Virus record (IMG/VR): IMGVR_UViG_3300020122_000503
Coordinates: 1 to 64,000 of that record
Direction: 5' to 3' (one strand)
Source: a virus
DNA length: 64,000 nucleotides
A program made the position numbers and the translations under genes. Of this stretch, positions 14,855 through 22,877 are shown in pieces. Position 1 is the first letter of the stretch. The number at the start of each line of letters is the position of its first letter. The notes beneath the pieces were generated by a model, which did no database searches, was not told the DNA's origin, and worked only from the letters and a program-made list of their open reading frames with translations.

Positions 14855-16503
14855 CGATGATCGATAAGCCCATCTCGGGCGTAAAAGTAGACGCGCGTCC
14901 TCATCCGTCCGGCGGCAAAGGTGCGCGTCTCTCCCTCAAGGAAGTAGCCGAGAGGATTTGGAAAGGTCGCATGAGCCCTCGCGTACGCGCGTGGGCGATG
15001 CAGCAACTCGCCGCATGTGGCGTCTCGACCGGCACGCGCCGCGAGAAGGTGCAATGCCTCCTGAACGCCTTCCGAAAGAAAGTGCCGTTCGTTCCCGATC
15101 CGTATCTTGGCGAGTTCATGGCGACGCCGGAGCAAACGCTTTGTCTCGACGAGAACGGGCTCTGCTTCATGGGCGGTGATTGCTTCCCCGAAGGAACCTT
15201 GCTCCTTCGTAACGACTACGAATTCGTACCGATCGAGCAAATCAAGGTAGGGGACAAGATCTGGGGCAAAGACAAGTGGAGCACAGTCACGCAAAAGTGG
15301 GCTAAGGGGCAACTTCCGGTCGATGCAATCGAGATGAGCAACGGCTCCACGATGTACCTGACCGGAGAGCACAGAGTCTACGCGGGCCGTTGCGAGCACG
15401 GAGCTCAATGCGAGCAAGTAGCGTGTAGAGAGGCTTTCAAGAGGACCGCATCTTTTGATCGGGTACTCGTGCGCGACTTGAAAGAAGGAGACACGCTGCT
15501 TCAACCACAGCGCATCGATTTTGGATCGAACCGTGTGGATCCTGATCGAATGTACGTGGAGGCGCTTGCGCTCGCAGACGGTTGGACGAAGGCCAGCAAG
15601 AACCCAAACTTCCCGCACATTTGTTTCTACGTCGCGGGACGTGACGGAAAACGCAAGGAAGAGCAGAAACACGAAGTCAAAGCGATCTGCGAACGCCTTG
15701 GGATCGAAACCACCTGGCACGCTCGATACATCGCGATCAAAGACCGTGAATGGGCGTCGCGTATCGCGGCTCTAGGTTCCAGAGCGCGATTCAAACGTCT
15801 GGAAACGATCAATCTCGACGAAGTCGGAGCAGTTGCCGCGCTACGTGGTTTGATGGCCGACAGCACACAAAACACGAAAGGAAGCGCGAGAACCTACTCG
15901 ACCACGAGCAGGCAGCTCATGCTTCAGGTACGTGTTCTTCACCGCATGTTCGGCAAGATGACGAGCGTGCGCATGCTCACTCCGGAACAGCACGGGGGAG
16001 CCGGCAAGCATCCACTCTGGCGTGTCGGACAACGCGAAAAAAGAGGACTCAACCTGAGCGTTCAATCGATCGAGCGCGCCGTGCGCAAGGTTTCGTGTTG
16101 GGACATTTCTACCGATGATCACTACGTGTACTTGCCCGAGCACGACGTGACGGTATCGAATTGCGACGACCAGGCGATCGGAATGGGCTCGCTGCTCATG
16201 TCGATCGGCATCCCCGTGAAAGTGGTTGGCTCGAGTCACTCACAACCACTCGACGTGCCGACTCACGTGTTCATCGCATTCGAAGATGACGAGCCCGATG
16301 AATGGGTAAAGGTCGACGCGACGACGCAGCATCCTGTCGGTCAAGTCGCGCCGCACCTTCGTGAGTTCTGGGTTGACCCCGGAGCGAAAGCGAAAGAAGT
16401 GGACGCAGGTGACTTCTTCGGCATGAGCGGACACAGCCCGGGGCTAGGATCGCTCGGCGCGCCGCCGGATGCGTTCAATTTTCGCTATCCCGGGATCCGA
16501 TAG
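14851..16503 (+). CDS. Transglutaminase-like protein interrupted by an intein
   Basis: The precursor is 550 residues; removal of residues 111-437 leaves about 223 residues. The extein starts with MTMIDKPISGVKVDARPHPS and then a segment with KVPFVPDPYLGEF and GGD. After the intein it continues CDDQAIGMGSLLMSIGI, PTHVFIAFED and WVKVDATT. Cys438, His472 and Asp489 form the transglutaminase/NlpC-like triad, so the intein's +1 cysteine is the catalytic nucleophile. The spliced protein may act as a peptidase or cross-linking enzyme in the virion or on host peptidoglycan. The ATG overlaps the LysM protein stop. Confidence 0.85.
   Translation: MTMIDKPISGVKVDARPHPSGGKGARLSLKEVAERIWKGRMSPRVRAWAMQQLAACGVSTGTRREKVQCLLNAFRKKVPFVPDPYLGEFMATPEQTLCLDENGLCFMGGDCFPEGTLLLRNDYEFVPIEQIKVGDKIWGKDKWSTVTQKWAKGQLPVDAIEMSNGSTMYLTGEHRVYAGRCEHGAQCEQVACREAFKRTASFDRVLVRDLKEGDTLLQPQRIDFGSNRVDPDRMYVEALALADGWTKASKNPNFPHICFYVAGRDGKRKEEQKHEVKAICERLGIETTWHARYIAIKDREWASRIAALGSRARFKRLETINLDEVGAVAALRGLMADSTQNTKGSARTYSTTSRQLMLQVRVLHRMFGKMTSVRMLTPEQHGGAGKHPLWRVGQREKRGLNLSVQSIERAVRKVSCWDISTDDHYVYLPEHDVTVSNCDDQAIGMGSLLMSIGIPVKVVGSSHSQPLDVPTHVFIAFEDDEPDEWVKVDATTQHPVGQVAPHLREFWVDPGAKAKEVDAGDFFGMSGHSPGLGSLGAPPDAFNFRYPGIR
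15181..16161 (+). other. Intein with LAGLIDADG endonuclease (327 aa)
   Basis: Block A begins CFPEGTLLLRNDYEFVPIEQ. Block B carries the TxxH motif in MYLTGEHRVYAG. The endonuclease region has two LAGLIDADG-like helices, YVEALALADGWTK (about 235) and ALRGLMADSTQN (about 330). Block F/G ends SCWDISTDDHYVYLPEHDVTVSN, then Cys+1. The residue before the final Asn is Ser, not the usual His. Both LAGLIDADG motifs look intact, so homing could be active. Boundaries are residues 111-437 of the precursor. Confidence 0.88.
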
Positions 16504-16752
16504 TAGGTACGTCGGGGCTCCCGGCGTATGCACGCGCGCTCTGTTTGGTGCTCTAGCGATAGACGCGCTCGAACACTGAAAAGCGTCGACGTTCAATCGA
16601 GCGTAACTAACCGTTCATGTTGCAGTTTCCTGTTGCAACTGCATCAGCGCTAAGAGGCGCCTCGATACGTAACCACTGATCGAGGTCGCGCAACCATTTT
16701 CAGTTTCGTTGACACGTCAAATCCGTATTGAAAGCCTTCCGATTACCCCTTC
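16504..16752. other. Non-coding gap with hairpin and possible promoter
   Basis: About 250 bases without a convincing gene. A seven base pair stem TGCAGTT/AACTGCA lies at 16621-16643, and a palindromic GAGGCGCCTC about ten bases later. TTGACACGTC at 16709 gives a -35-like element 44 bases before the next start, but no good -10 follows. The gap separates the LysM/transglutaminase genes from the arginine-tract protein and the capsid candidates, so it probably holds the promoter of the virion block. Confidence 0.4.
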
Positions 16753-18468
16753 ATGGGTCTTTATGACGATCGGTTGGCAGACCTCAGTGAATCGCGGCGC
16801 AGTCCAAGCGCTCCGCGTCCGATGTTCCGACCGCGTCCGACTCCCGTCGTCACACGCGCTCCGAAGCGCAGAGCGATGCGTCCACAGTCTCTCCTCTTTA
16901 GCCGCAGCGCCGGCTGGACGGAGAACAAAGCCAAGGCGTGGGCGAAATCTCACGGCTTCAAGTCTGGGAAGGTGGACGTCACCGCCCAGAACATCCGAAT
17001 TCGGCAATTCGATCCGAAGGGATCAAAAACGTTTCGAACGGTTCCGTTCGGACAGGGCATTCGAGCCGTCGTGGCTCGAGAAGGATCGAAAACAATGACT
17101 CGAGTCTCAGCAAAACGCAGGCGCCGATCGAAGAAGTCCGCTCCCGCACCCAAGCGTCGTCATCGCAGGCGAGCGCGCAAGGTTCGCGCCGTTCAGACGC
17201 GGCGTCGTCGGCGCCGAGTGCGCGTCGAGGCGAAGGTAGCGACTCGTCGTCGGCGTCGCCGAGTGGCCGCGGCCCCGGTCGTGGCCGTCAGGCGCAGGCG
17301 TCGGCGCAAGGTGAGCGCGTGGCGCGGCGCTTCGAAGAGGCACGGACAAGCCGCTCGCAAGGGTTGGGCTCGCCGGAAGAAGCGTGGCACCGCCACTCGC
17401 AGGCGTCGGCGTCGGCATGTCGGCGCGGTAGCGGAAGCTCCGCGTAGGCGACGTCGCCGCAAGGTCGCGGCCCCTGTCGTGGCAACTCGCCGTCGCAGGC
17501 GCAGGCACAGCCGTCGCCGGACGCACGAAGCTCCGGGCTACGTCATGGAAGCCCGTAGGCATCACCGCCGACGTCGGCACCACATGCGCGCCTCGCGCGG
17601 TGGCGGCATGGGCCCGGCGGAGATGGCGCTCGCGACACTCTTCGGCAGCCTCGGATTCCTCGCTGCCGACGGGCTCGATCGCTTCCTCGCCACTTACGAT
17701 CCGAGCGCCGCCGACAAGCCGAAGGACAAGTTCGTGTCCGACGGTGCCGGTACGCTCGCGAACGTGCTCAACATCGGATCGCGTCCGGGCCTCGTTCGGC
17801 TCGGCGCGGGTGTCGGCGCAGTGGCGGCTCCTGCCATCGGTGCGTCGTTCATCAAGAACCCGATGGCGCGTGCGGCGCTCGAGGGCATGGCGCTCGGCGC
17901 GGGCATCTCGCTCGTCAATACGCTGTGGAGCTCCTTCGTGATGCCGATGATCGTCGGAACGAAGCCCGAGAACACGACGCCGGACAAGTTGCAGAAGAGC
18001 CCCATCGCTCGGATGTATCCGGCAGAAGTCTCGGCTGCGATCAACATGGCGGCGCACAAGGACGCAAGCGGAGCGACGACACCGGGCCCGTACACGGCCG
18101 CGGGCGTGCTCTCGGGACCGGACGTGGGTCCATTCGCGCTCTCGGGCGACAGTCCGTACCCAGACGCGAACGCAGCGCTCAGGCACGCAGCGGGAGTGAG
18201 CGGCGACAGCCCTTATCCCGACGCGAGCCAAGCGATTCGTCACGCGGCAGGTGTTTCGGGCGATAGCCCGTACCCCGACGCGCACTCTGCGCTTCGTAGA
18301 CAAGCCGGCGTGAGCTGGCAGCCGGGTGACGCGAGCGACGTCGGCCCGGGACCGCAAACGGGCGACTCGTGTGGATGCGTCGGCGACGACGGCGCCAAGT
18401 ACGCGGCGTTCCTTGGTGACGGACCGTCACCATCGGACCCGTTCGTCATCCTCCCTGGCGGTGGATGA
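16753..18468 (+). CDS. Arginine-tract, membrane-embedded putative genome-condensing protein
   Basis: The 571-residue protein has three parts. Residues 48-110 (AGWTENKAKAWAKSHGF.. and IRIRQFDPKG) resemble a small domain found in phage capsid-related proteins. Residues 118-280 contain at least six tracts of five to six arginines separated by Ala/Val linkers, as in protamine-like proteins. Residues 287-400 hold hydrophobic stretches (EMALATLFGSLGFLAADGL, LGAGVGAVAAPAIGASF, LVNTLWSSFVMPMIV). The C-terminus has three 19-residue repeats beginning SGDSPYPDA, then a CGCVGDDG segment. It could link a condensed genome to an inner membrane. It directly precedes the capsid candidates. Confidence 0.65.
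   Translation: MGLYDDRLADLSESRRSPSAPRPMFRPRPTPVVTRAPKRRAMRPQSLLFSRSAGWTENKAKAWAKSHGFKSGKVDVTAQNIRIRQFDPKGSKTFRTVPFGQGIRAVVAREGSKTMTRVSAKRRRRSKKSAPAPKRRHRRRARKVRAVQTRRRRRRVRVEAKVATRRRRRRVAAAPVVAVRRRRRRKVSAWRGASKRHGQAARKGWARRKKRGTATRRRRRRHVGAVAEAPRRRRRRKVAAPVVATRRRRRRHSRRRTHEAPGYVMEARRHHRRRRHHMRASRGGGMGPAEMALATLFGSLGFLAADGLDRFLATYDPSAADKPKDKFVSDGAGTLANVLNIGSRPGLVRLGAGVGAVAAPAIGASFIKNPMARAALEGMALGAGISLVNTLWSSFVMPMIVGTKPENTTPDKLQKSPIARMYPAEVSAAINMAAHKDASGATTPGPYTAAGVLSGPDVGPFALSGDSPYPDANAALRHAAGVSGDSPYPDASQAIRHAAGVSGDSPYPDAHSALRRQAGVSWQPGDASDVGPGPQTGDSCGCVGDDGAKYAAFLGDGPSPSDPFVILPGGG
18142..18312 (+). repeat. Three tandem 57-bp coding repeats (SGDSPYPDA..)
   Basis: Three in-frame units of 19 codons (18142-18198, 18199-18255, 18256-18312) encode SGDSPYPDA followed by a variable AALRHAAGV-type ending. 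They form the C-terminal region of the arginine-tract protein. Repeat number may vary between relatives. Confidence 0.9.
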
Positions 18469-18495
18469 GAGAAGAGCGCCCGAGCGCGCTCAAAA

Positions 18496-18532
18496 CCTCA
18501 GCCCCGGTAGGCCTCGAGCCCCGGGATTGAGG
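18496..18532 (+). promoter_or_regulatory. Strong RNA hairpin before the capsid gene
   Basis: CCTCA/TGAGG (outer) and CCCGG/CCGGG (inner) make an interrupted stem in the 124-base gap between the arginine-tract protein and the first capsid candidate. There is no T-run after it, so an intrinsic terminator is unlikely; mRNA processing or stabilisation is more plausible. A palindromic GAGCGCGCTC precedes it. Confidence 0.4.
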
Positions 18533-18592
18533 TGTCAGAAGGATCAGAACCCGCGTCGGGCGTAGGCAACGGCGGGTAGGAGAAGTAACGAA

Positions 18593-19876
18593 ATGGCAAA
18601 GCAGAAGAGCAAAGGCAGCATCGTCGGCAGAGACATCATCACGTGGGGACGCGAGAAGGGTAAGCCCCAGCGCGTCAAGTTCGCCGAAGGTTTCGGCATG
18701 GTCGGCGACCCGAAAGCCGCGGAGAAGTGTCTCCGTTGCGGTTTCGGCAACATCCCCGTGATCGAAGAGGTCGTGTGGACGATTCCTCTCCCGCTCACGG
18801 CCGAGGAAGCACTCGCGACCCTCGGCGACACGGTGAACTTGCTCTCGGGTTCCTCGAGCGTGCCCGGTGTGGCGTCGATCGACTCGACGTTCCTCATCAA
18901 CGGCATTCTCCAGACGGACATCCTCGTGCAAGGCCTCGGCTGCCACATCTTCTGTGAGCCGATGAGCTTCTCGACGATCGGAAACGCCTGGGAGGCGCCT
19001 GCGCAAACGGTTGCGCCCCCGCCCTCGCCGGACGTGTTCACGGAGCTCGACCGCAACAACGGCGCGCTCGGCGCTGCGTTCGAGGGCACCGAACCGACTC
19101 AGACCATGAGCCCGGCGGTGTTCGAGTTCGGTGCACCGGTGTGGCGCGCGGGCTGGAACTTCATCAACGCCTACCAGTTCCAGTGGCGGACCTCGCAGCG
19201 TGAACTCGTTCTGAACGAGCTCGCGGCGGACGTGAGCTACTTCGGTAGCTTCGCGGACGCTCTCGCTGCCGGAACGTCGGAAGTTCCCATCATCGAGTAC
19301 GTCGCGCTCGTCAACGCAACGTACCGGTCGAAAGGATCGGCCACGATCTTCCTGCCTGTGAGCTTCCGGCGCGTGGGCAGCATCGACACTACCCCGGCTT
19401 CGGTGACCACCAACGTGGGCATCTTCCACCCGACGCGCGACTTCGATCTCGCGCCGGTGACCTGGGGCGGCCTCCGGTGGCAGGGCTACGGCTGCAAGGG
19501 CCAGATGTACCGTCCGATCGAGAGCCCGTGCTTCCTCGAGCGCGGTATCCCCATCGGCATGGGCTTCATCGTGCAGGACGCCGTGCACCAGGCGCAGATG
19601 CTCGAAGCGGTCACGATCAACAACGAGCCTCTCGGCGTGAACGTCTCGGTGGACGAGAACCTCTCGGACATCACGGCTACCGGCACGAACGTGATGCTCG
19701 AACAGACGATGGACACGAGCGCTCTCTCCGTCCCGCAGGTGGTCAACACCTCTCGGCAGGTCTTCAAGGGCGGTATCTTGAAGATCGGCATCAAGCTCAA
19801 GGGATGGGAGATGCCTGGTGGGTGGAAGGCGTATTGCATGCAGAACATCGTCTCGAGCCCGACGGCCGCGGGCTGA
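18593..19876 (+). CDS. Candidate major capsid protein (jelly-roll type?)
   Basis: This encodes 427 residues, rich in predicted beta strands and aromatic residues, without a signal peptide or membrane helix. A TAGGAGAAG ribosome site precedes ATG 18593 at good distance. An early Cys pair (CLRCGFGN) and later Cys residues occur. The size and beta-rich content fit a double jelly-roll capsid subunit, and its place between a hairpin and a terminator-like stem suggests high, separately tuned expression. There is no HK97-type prohead protease or scaffold nearby. The assignment is from context and composition; I cannot match it to a named family. Confidence 0.5.
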   Translation: MAKQKSKGSIVGRDIITWGREKGKPQRVKFAEGFGMVGDPKAAEKCLRCGFGNIPVIEEVVWTIPLPLTAEEALATLGDTVNLLSGSSSVPGVASIDSTFLINGILQTDILVQGLGCHIFCEPMSFSTIGNAWEAPAQTVAPPPSPDVFTELDRNNGALGAAFEGTEPTQTMSPAVFEFGAPVWRAGWNFINAYQFQWRTSQRELVLNELAADVSYFGSFADALAAGTSEVPIIEYVALVNATYRSKGSATIFLPVSFRRVGSIDTTPASVTTNVGIFHPTRDFDLAPVTWGGLRWQGYGCKGQMYRPIESPCFLERGIPIGMGFIVQDAVHQAQMLEAVTINNEPLGVNVSVDENLSDITATGTNVMLEQTMDTSALSVPQVVNTSRQVFKGGILKIGIKLKGWEMPGGWKAYCMQNIVSSPTAAG

Positions 19877-19895
19877 TTCGAACGAAACCACATCC

Positions 19896-19937
19896 GAGCG
19901 GCGTGGCCGACCAGCGCCGCGCCGCTCGTTGTGTTTT
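19896..19937 (+). terminator. Partial terminator / attenuator after capsid candidate
   Basis: GAGCGGCG pairs with CGCCGCTC over a 16-base loop (19896-19927), followed by GTTGTGTTTTAG. The stem is strong and the T-run moderate, so some read-through into the next gene (start 19949, with TTAGGAGA ribosome site inside the tail) is expected. Such placement typically raises the ratio of the upstream protein. Confidence 0.55.
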
Positions 19938-19948
19938 AGGAGAACCCA

Positions 19949-20551
19949 ATGCAGCCGAAGACCTATGACGACATCAAGTCGATCGCACTCTGGGCGCCGA
20001 AGATTGCCTTCGGCATGGTGGCGGGCGTCCCGCGCGTGCCGGTCGTTCTCGACATCCCACTCCAGTTCTCGTCGAGCACGGTGGACGCTCCACCGATCAT
20101 CGGGAGCTTCCAAAACAACCTCGCCCAGGACACGTTCATCGAGCGCATCGTGTTCAACCTGTTCCAGCAGAACAGCTACGCGGGCTCGCCGTTCCAGTCG
20201 ACGTACTTCAACCAGCTCAAGCAAAGCGGACAGACCGGCGTCGGCATCCGAATGGACGTCTACGGATCGCCGAAGTACTCGGTGAACGACACTTTCACCG
20301 ATCTCGGCAATCTCGCCGACGTGCTCGCGGTCACGTGGCCGCAAGGCTGGCCGCTCTACAAGCAAGAGAACGTGAAGGTACAAGCGATTCTTTTGCAGAC
20401 GCCCGTGAGCGTTCCCTACAACGTCAACATCTCCTTCCTCGGTTGGCAGTTCAACTCGAAGGATCTCGACGATCTCAGCGATCAAGATTGTCGGGTCCGT
20501 TTGCGAAAGCTCGGAATCGAAACCCCTGACCTCACTCTTCTCCTTGGATGA
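19949..20551 (+). CDS. Candidate small jelly-roll capsid/penton protein
   Basis: The 200-residue protein has strand-like segments VPVVLDIPLQFSSST, TFIERIVFNLFQ, GVGIRMDVYGSPKY and ENVKVQAILLQTPV, ending VPYNVNISFLGWQF, compatible with a single jelly-roll. Size (about 200) and neighbour (302 residues) recall the small/large capsid pair of sphaerolipo-like viruses, though sequence similarity is not evident to me. A good AGGAG precedes ATG 19949. The stop overlaps the next gene as ATGA. Confidence 0.5.
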   Translation: MQPKTYDDIKSIALWAPKIAFGMVAGVPRVPVVLDIPLQFSSSTVDAPPIIGSFQNNLAQDTFIERIVFNLFQQNSYAGSPFQSTYFNQLKQSGQTGVGIRMDVYGSPKYSVNDTFTDLGNLADVLAVTWPQGWPLYKQENVKVQAILLQTPVSVPYNVNISFLGWQFNSKDLDDLSDQDCRVRLRKLGIETPDLTLLLG

Positions 20552-21456
20552 CCAAGCGCGTCGATAACCTCATCCGTCTTCAGACGCACCCGGCGGGTGT
20601 GGGCGGCGCGCTTCGTTCTGTGCTTGCCAGGGGTCGCACCGAGCTCGTCACGAACGGCCCGAACAAAGAGTTCACGTTCATCGGCAGCGACCCGTGGGAT
20701 ACGAACGCCTACACCGGGCTCGTCGTGCCGGCGACGCCGAGCTCGGCGAATAGCGACGCGCGCTATCTCTTCCTTCTTGCGCGAGCAAGCTTTCGCTCCG
20801 GCGAACAGAGCCCGGAGAAGTGCGGCGTGCGTCTAGTCGGAATTCGGCAGTACGCCGAGCTCATCGCGAGGCTCCCGGCGCGCGAGGGCATACTCGATAG
20901 CGAATCGGGGCCTCCGACAGGTGCGACAGTCGTCTTCCGAAAGGAAATCACGACCCCGCTCTGGCATTTCCCCGACGGCAACATCTCGTGGCACGTGGTG
21001 ATCGTCAACGTCGTGTCGCGCGACATGCGGAACCCCGCAAACACGGACGGTTTCAACTACCAGGACTGCAACTCTCCGACGCTCCTCTATCAATCCGGAG
21101 CTCCAAGCGGCGTCGGATACGTTCCTCCGAACGGCGGACGCCCTTGGGGCACTCCTCTTGATGCGAGCCTCGGGAACATCCACGAGCTCCGCTACCCGTG
21201 GCGCTCGAACCAGAGCGAGCGCGCGCTCGACATCCCAATCCCGACGCCGTGTGACGTGCTCCTATTCGCAAGCGTTCGTCAGAACGATCCGGCGACGAAC
21301 CCGACGCTCGACAGCGACGCTGCGGCGAGCTGCGCGATCTTTGGAGCGCTCTCTCCGGAAGATCAGTTCATGGTCGCATTCAACGACTTCGTGCAATACG
21401 GCACGATCGCCGGTGCGCTCGTGTTCGACGAGAACCTCGGGGAGGACGTACCATGA
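20548..21456 (+). CDS. Candidate large capsid-associated protein
   Basis: This encodes 302 residues, beta-rich, with an N-terminal region KEFTFIGSDPWDTNAYTGLV and core strands RYLFLLARASF, ISWHVVIVNVV and ELRYPWRSNQSERALDIPI. It is coupled to the preceding 200-residue protein by ATGA, suggesting the two assemble in a fixed ratio. No membrane helix is present. No family is recognised; a capsid, spike-base or penton role is inferred. Confidence 0.5.
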   Translation: MTKRVDNLIRLQTHPAGVGGALRSVLARGRTELVTNGPNKEFTFIGSDPWDTNAYTGLVVPATPSSANSDARYLFLLARASFRSGEQSPEKCGVRLVGIRQYAELIARLPAREGILDSESGPPTGATVVFRKEITTPLWHFPDGNISWHVVIVNVVSRDMRNPANTDGFNYQDCNSPTLLYQSGAPSGVGYVPPNGGRPWGTPLDASLGNIHELRYPWRSNQSERALDIPIPTPCDVLLFASVRQNDPATNPTLDSDAAASCAIFGALSPEDQFMVAFNDFVQYGTIAGALVFDENLGEDVP

Positions 21457-21689
21457 CGGACGACACCGCGACTCGCATCAGTGCCGGCATGGGAGCTGTC
21501 GCCGGATTCGTAATCGGCGGCATTGTTGGCGGCGTGCTCGGTGCCCCGAGAGACAGCGCAATCACCGGAGTGATGGGCGCGGCGCTTGGTACCGCAGTCG
21601 GTGCGTACCTCGGTGTTCCTTCTGGTACGTGTTTGTCGCCAGAAAAAGCGACTGTCGGCACTAGCGGCCTGCCAATGAGGTTCCCATGA
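21453..21689 (+). CDS. Small glycine-zipper membrane protein (78 aa)
   Basis: Two helices with GxxxG spacing (AGMGAVAGFVIGGIVGGVLG and GVMGAALGTAVGAYLG) are followed by a tail ending GTSGLPMRFP. The RFP end is encoded by the ribosome site and start of the next gene. This is the first of a run of small membrane proteins with alike tails (GTxSGxPPLRFP), probably paralogues made by tandem duplication. A virion-membrane location is inferred. Confidence 0.7.
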   Translation: MTDDTATRISAGMGAVAGFVIGGIVGGVLGAPRDSAITGVMGAALGTAVGAYLGVPSGTCLSPEKATVGTSGLPMRFP

Positions 21690-21910
21690 GTCGTCTCGCA
21701 GTAGGAATTGGCGGCGGTCTCGGAGCCGTAGCCGCCGCTGGCGCAATCGAAGGAAGCCTCGAGAAAGCTTCAAGAACGAACGAAGACTCACTCCTAGGAA
21801 TGCTCGGAATGCTGTTCGGCGGAATCGCTGGCGCCGCTATCGGCGGCGGTTGCCCCGACTGCAAAACATCAGGCACTGTCAGCGGACAGCCGCCACTGAG
21901 GTTTCCATGA
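21686..21910 (+). CDS. Small glycine-zipper membrane protein (74 aa)
   Basis: It starts with VGIGGGLGAVAAAGAIEG and has a second helix LGMLGMLFGGIAGAAIGG, then CPDCKTSGTVSGQPPLRFP. The CxxC is unique among its neighbours and could bind metal or form a disulfide. The ATG overlaps the previous stop, and the terminal LRFP again derives from the next gene's ribosome site and start. Similar in layout to the proteins on both sides. Confidence 0.7.
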   Translation: MSRLAVGIGGGLGAVAAAGAIEGSLEKASRTNEDSLLGMLGMLFGGIAGAAIGGGCPDCKTSGTVSGQPPLRFP

Positions 21911-22569
21911 CTCCCGGTGGTGCGGCGCTTTTGACCGGAGCGGCCAGCGTGTTTGGCGGCTTTCTTGGCGCGTCTATCGGCGAAGAGTTCGAGCGCAGGT
22001 CACGCGGCGTACGCAACGGAGCTGGGTGGGGTGCGGTGATCGGAACGTTCACGTTCGGGGCTCTCGCCGGAGCGAAAGCGGCTACGGACGACTCTAAACC
22101 TACCGGCACTCTCTCGGGCCCGCGTATCGGAGTTCTTGGAGCGACGGCTAAGGCGATGTGGTTCGCTCCCGGTGATGTTTGGTACATCGACTTCGAGTCC
22201 AATCTCCCGGTCACCACAGAACAGTTCTTCAAACTAGTCGGAAGTGTGCAAGCGGAAGCTCCGAAGATAGTCCCGGGAGTTGAAACAGCCACTTGGTTGT
22301 CGTTTCAACCTATCGATCAGCAACACTTCCGAGCGATCGTGAAGTGGGGTGTTGCAGGCAACTACCTCAACAAAGGCGACGCTGAAACAATCGACGGCAT
22401 CAGATTCAGAGTGGCTTCTGCCGGTCCGTACTCCGCGCCAACGGACGAACAGAAAATCTCGACCGGCAAGATCGTTGCCGTGTCGGCAATAAGCGCACTC
22501 GGTCTTGGTGGCATCTTTCTCGCGGCGACAAGCGGGAAGAAAAAGAAGAATCGGAGGCGCTCACGATGA
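21907..22569 (+). CDS. Membrane protein with soluble domain and C-terminal LSTG-type anchor
   Basis: The 220-residue protein has a hydrophobic N-terminal region (GAALLTGAASVFGGFLGAS, GAVIGTFTFGALAG) and KPTGTLSGPRIG, the tail motif of its neighbours. It then has a soluble domain with VWYIDFESNLPVTTEQFFKL and WLSFQPIDQQHFRAIV. The C-terminus is QKISTGKIVAVSAISALGLG, a helix and KKKKNRRRSR: a signature, TM helix and basic cluster. It looks like a fusion of a glycine-zipper unit with a surface domain. Start at 21907 is set by the ATGA overlap. Confidence 0.7.
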   Translation: MTPGGAALLTGAASVFGGFLGASIGEEFERRSRGVRNGAGWGAVIGTFTFGALAGAKAATDDSKPTGTLSGPRIGVLGATAKAMWFAPGDVWYIDFESNLPVTTEQFFKLVGSVQAEAPKIVPGVETATWLSFQPIDQQHFRAIVKWGVAGNYLNKGDAETIDGIRFRVASAGPYSAPTDEQKISTGKIVAVSAISALGLGGIFLAATSGKKKKNRRRSR

Positions 22570-22877
22570 ACGTCGCATGCGGCCTCGCCGACGAGTGCAT
22601 CACGCTTCCGTCTTCGGATGCGGCGGTGACGCTCGTGCGCGGCAACATCGCGTCGGGTCTAGTCGGCGTTGTCGCGAGCACGGTCCTTCGCGCCGGGCTC
22701 ATCGGCGGAGGTCTCTATCTCGTCGGGGAGCGCAAGCACCTCGTCAGGAATGCGCTCGGCGCCGCCGCGGCAATCGAAGCGTTCGTTCTCGCGTGGGTCG
22801 CCGGCAAAAACAACGGTAAGAGTTCGGACAAGAGCACTTCGACACCACAACAAGCAACTCAAGTGAGCTTCCCATGA
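22566..22877 (+). CDS. Small membrane protein (103 aa)
   Basis: Two to three hydrophobic segments (SGLVGVVASTVLRAGLIGGG, NALGAAAAIEAFVLAWVAGK) follow a short Cys-containing N-terminus (NVACGLADECITLP). The tail is polar (GKNNGKSSDKSTSTPQQ) and ends VSFP where the others end RFP, through the same junction (start of the next gene). Probably a virion-membrane protein; no family recognised. Confidence 0.65.
   Translation: MNVACGLADECITLPSSDAAVTLVRGNIASGLVGVVASTVLRAGLIGGGLYLVGERKHLVRNALGAAAAIEAFVLAWVAGKNNGKSSDKSTSTPQQATQVSFP

Noticed and set aside
16504-16752. tRNA or small RNA gene
   Set aside because: The hairpins are single and I could find no cloverleaf or CCA-type end; only a gap with possible promoter remains.
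17107-18357. Minus-strand 416-codon frame over the arginine-tract gene
   Set aside because: Composition mirrors the plus-strand CGC/CGT repeats; no start context and no coupling to neighbours.
18446-20485. Long minus-strand open frame (679 codons) across the capsid candidates
   Set aside because: It is Arg/Glu-rich, typical of the complement of a GC-rich gene, and crosses three real genes with ribosome sites and couplings on plus.
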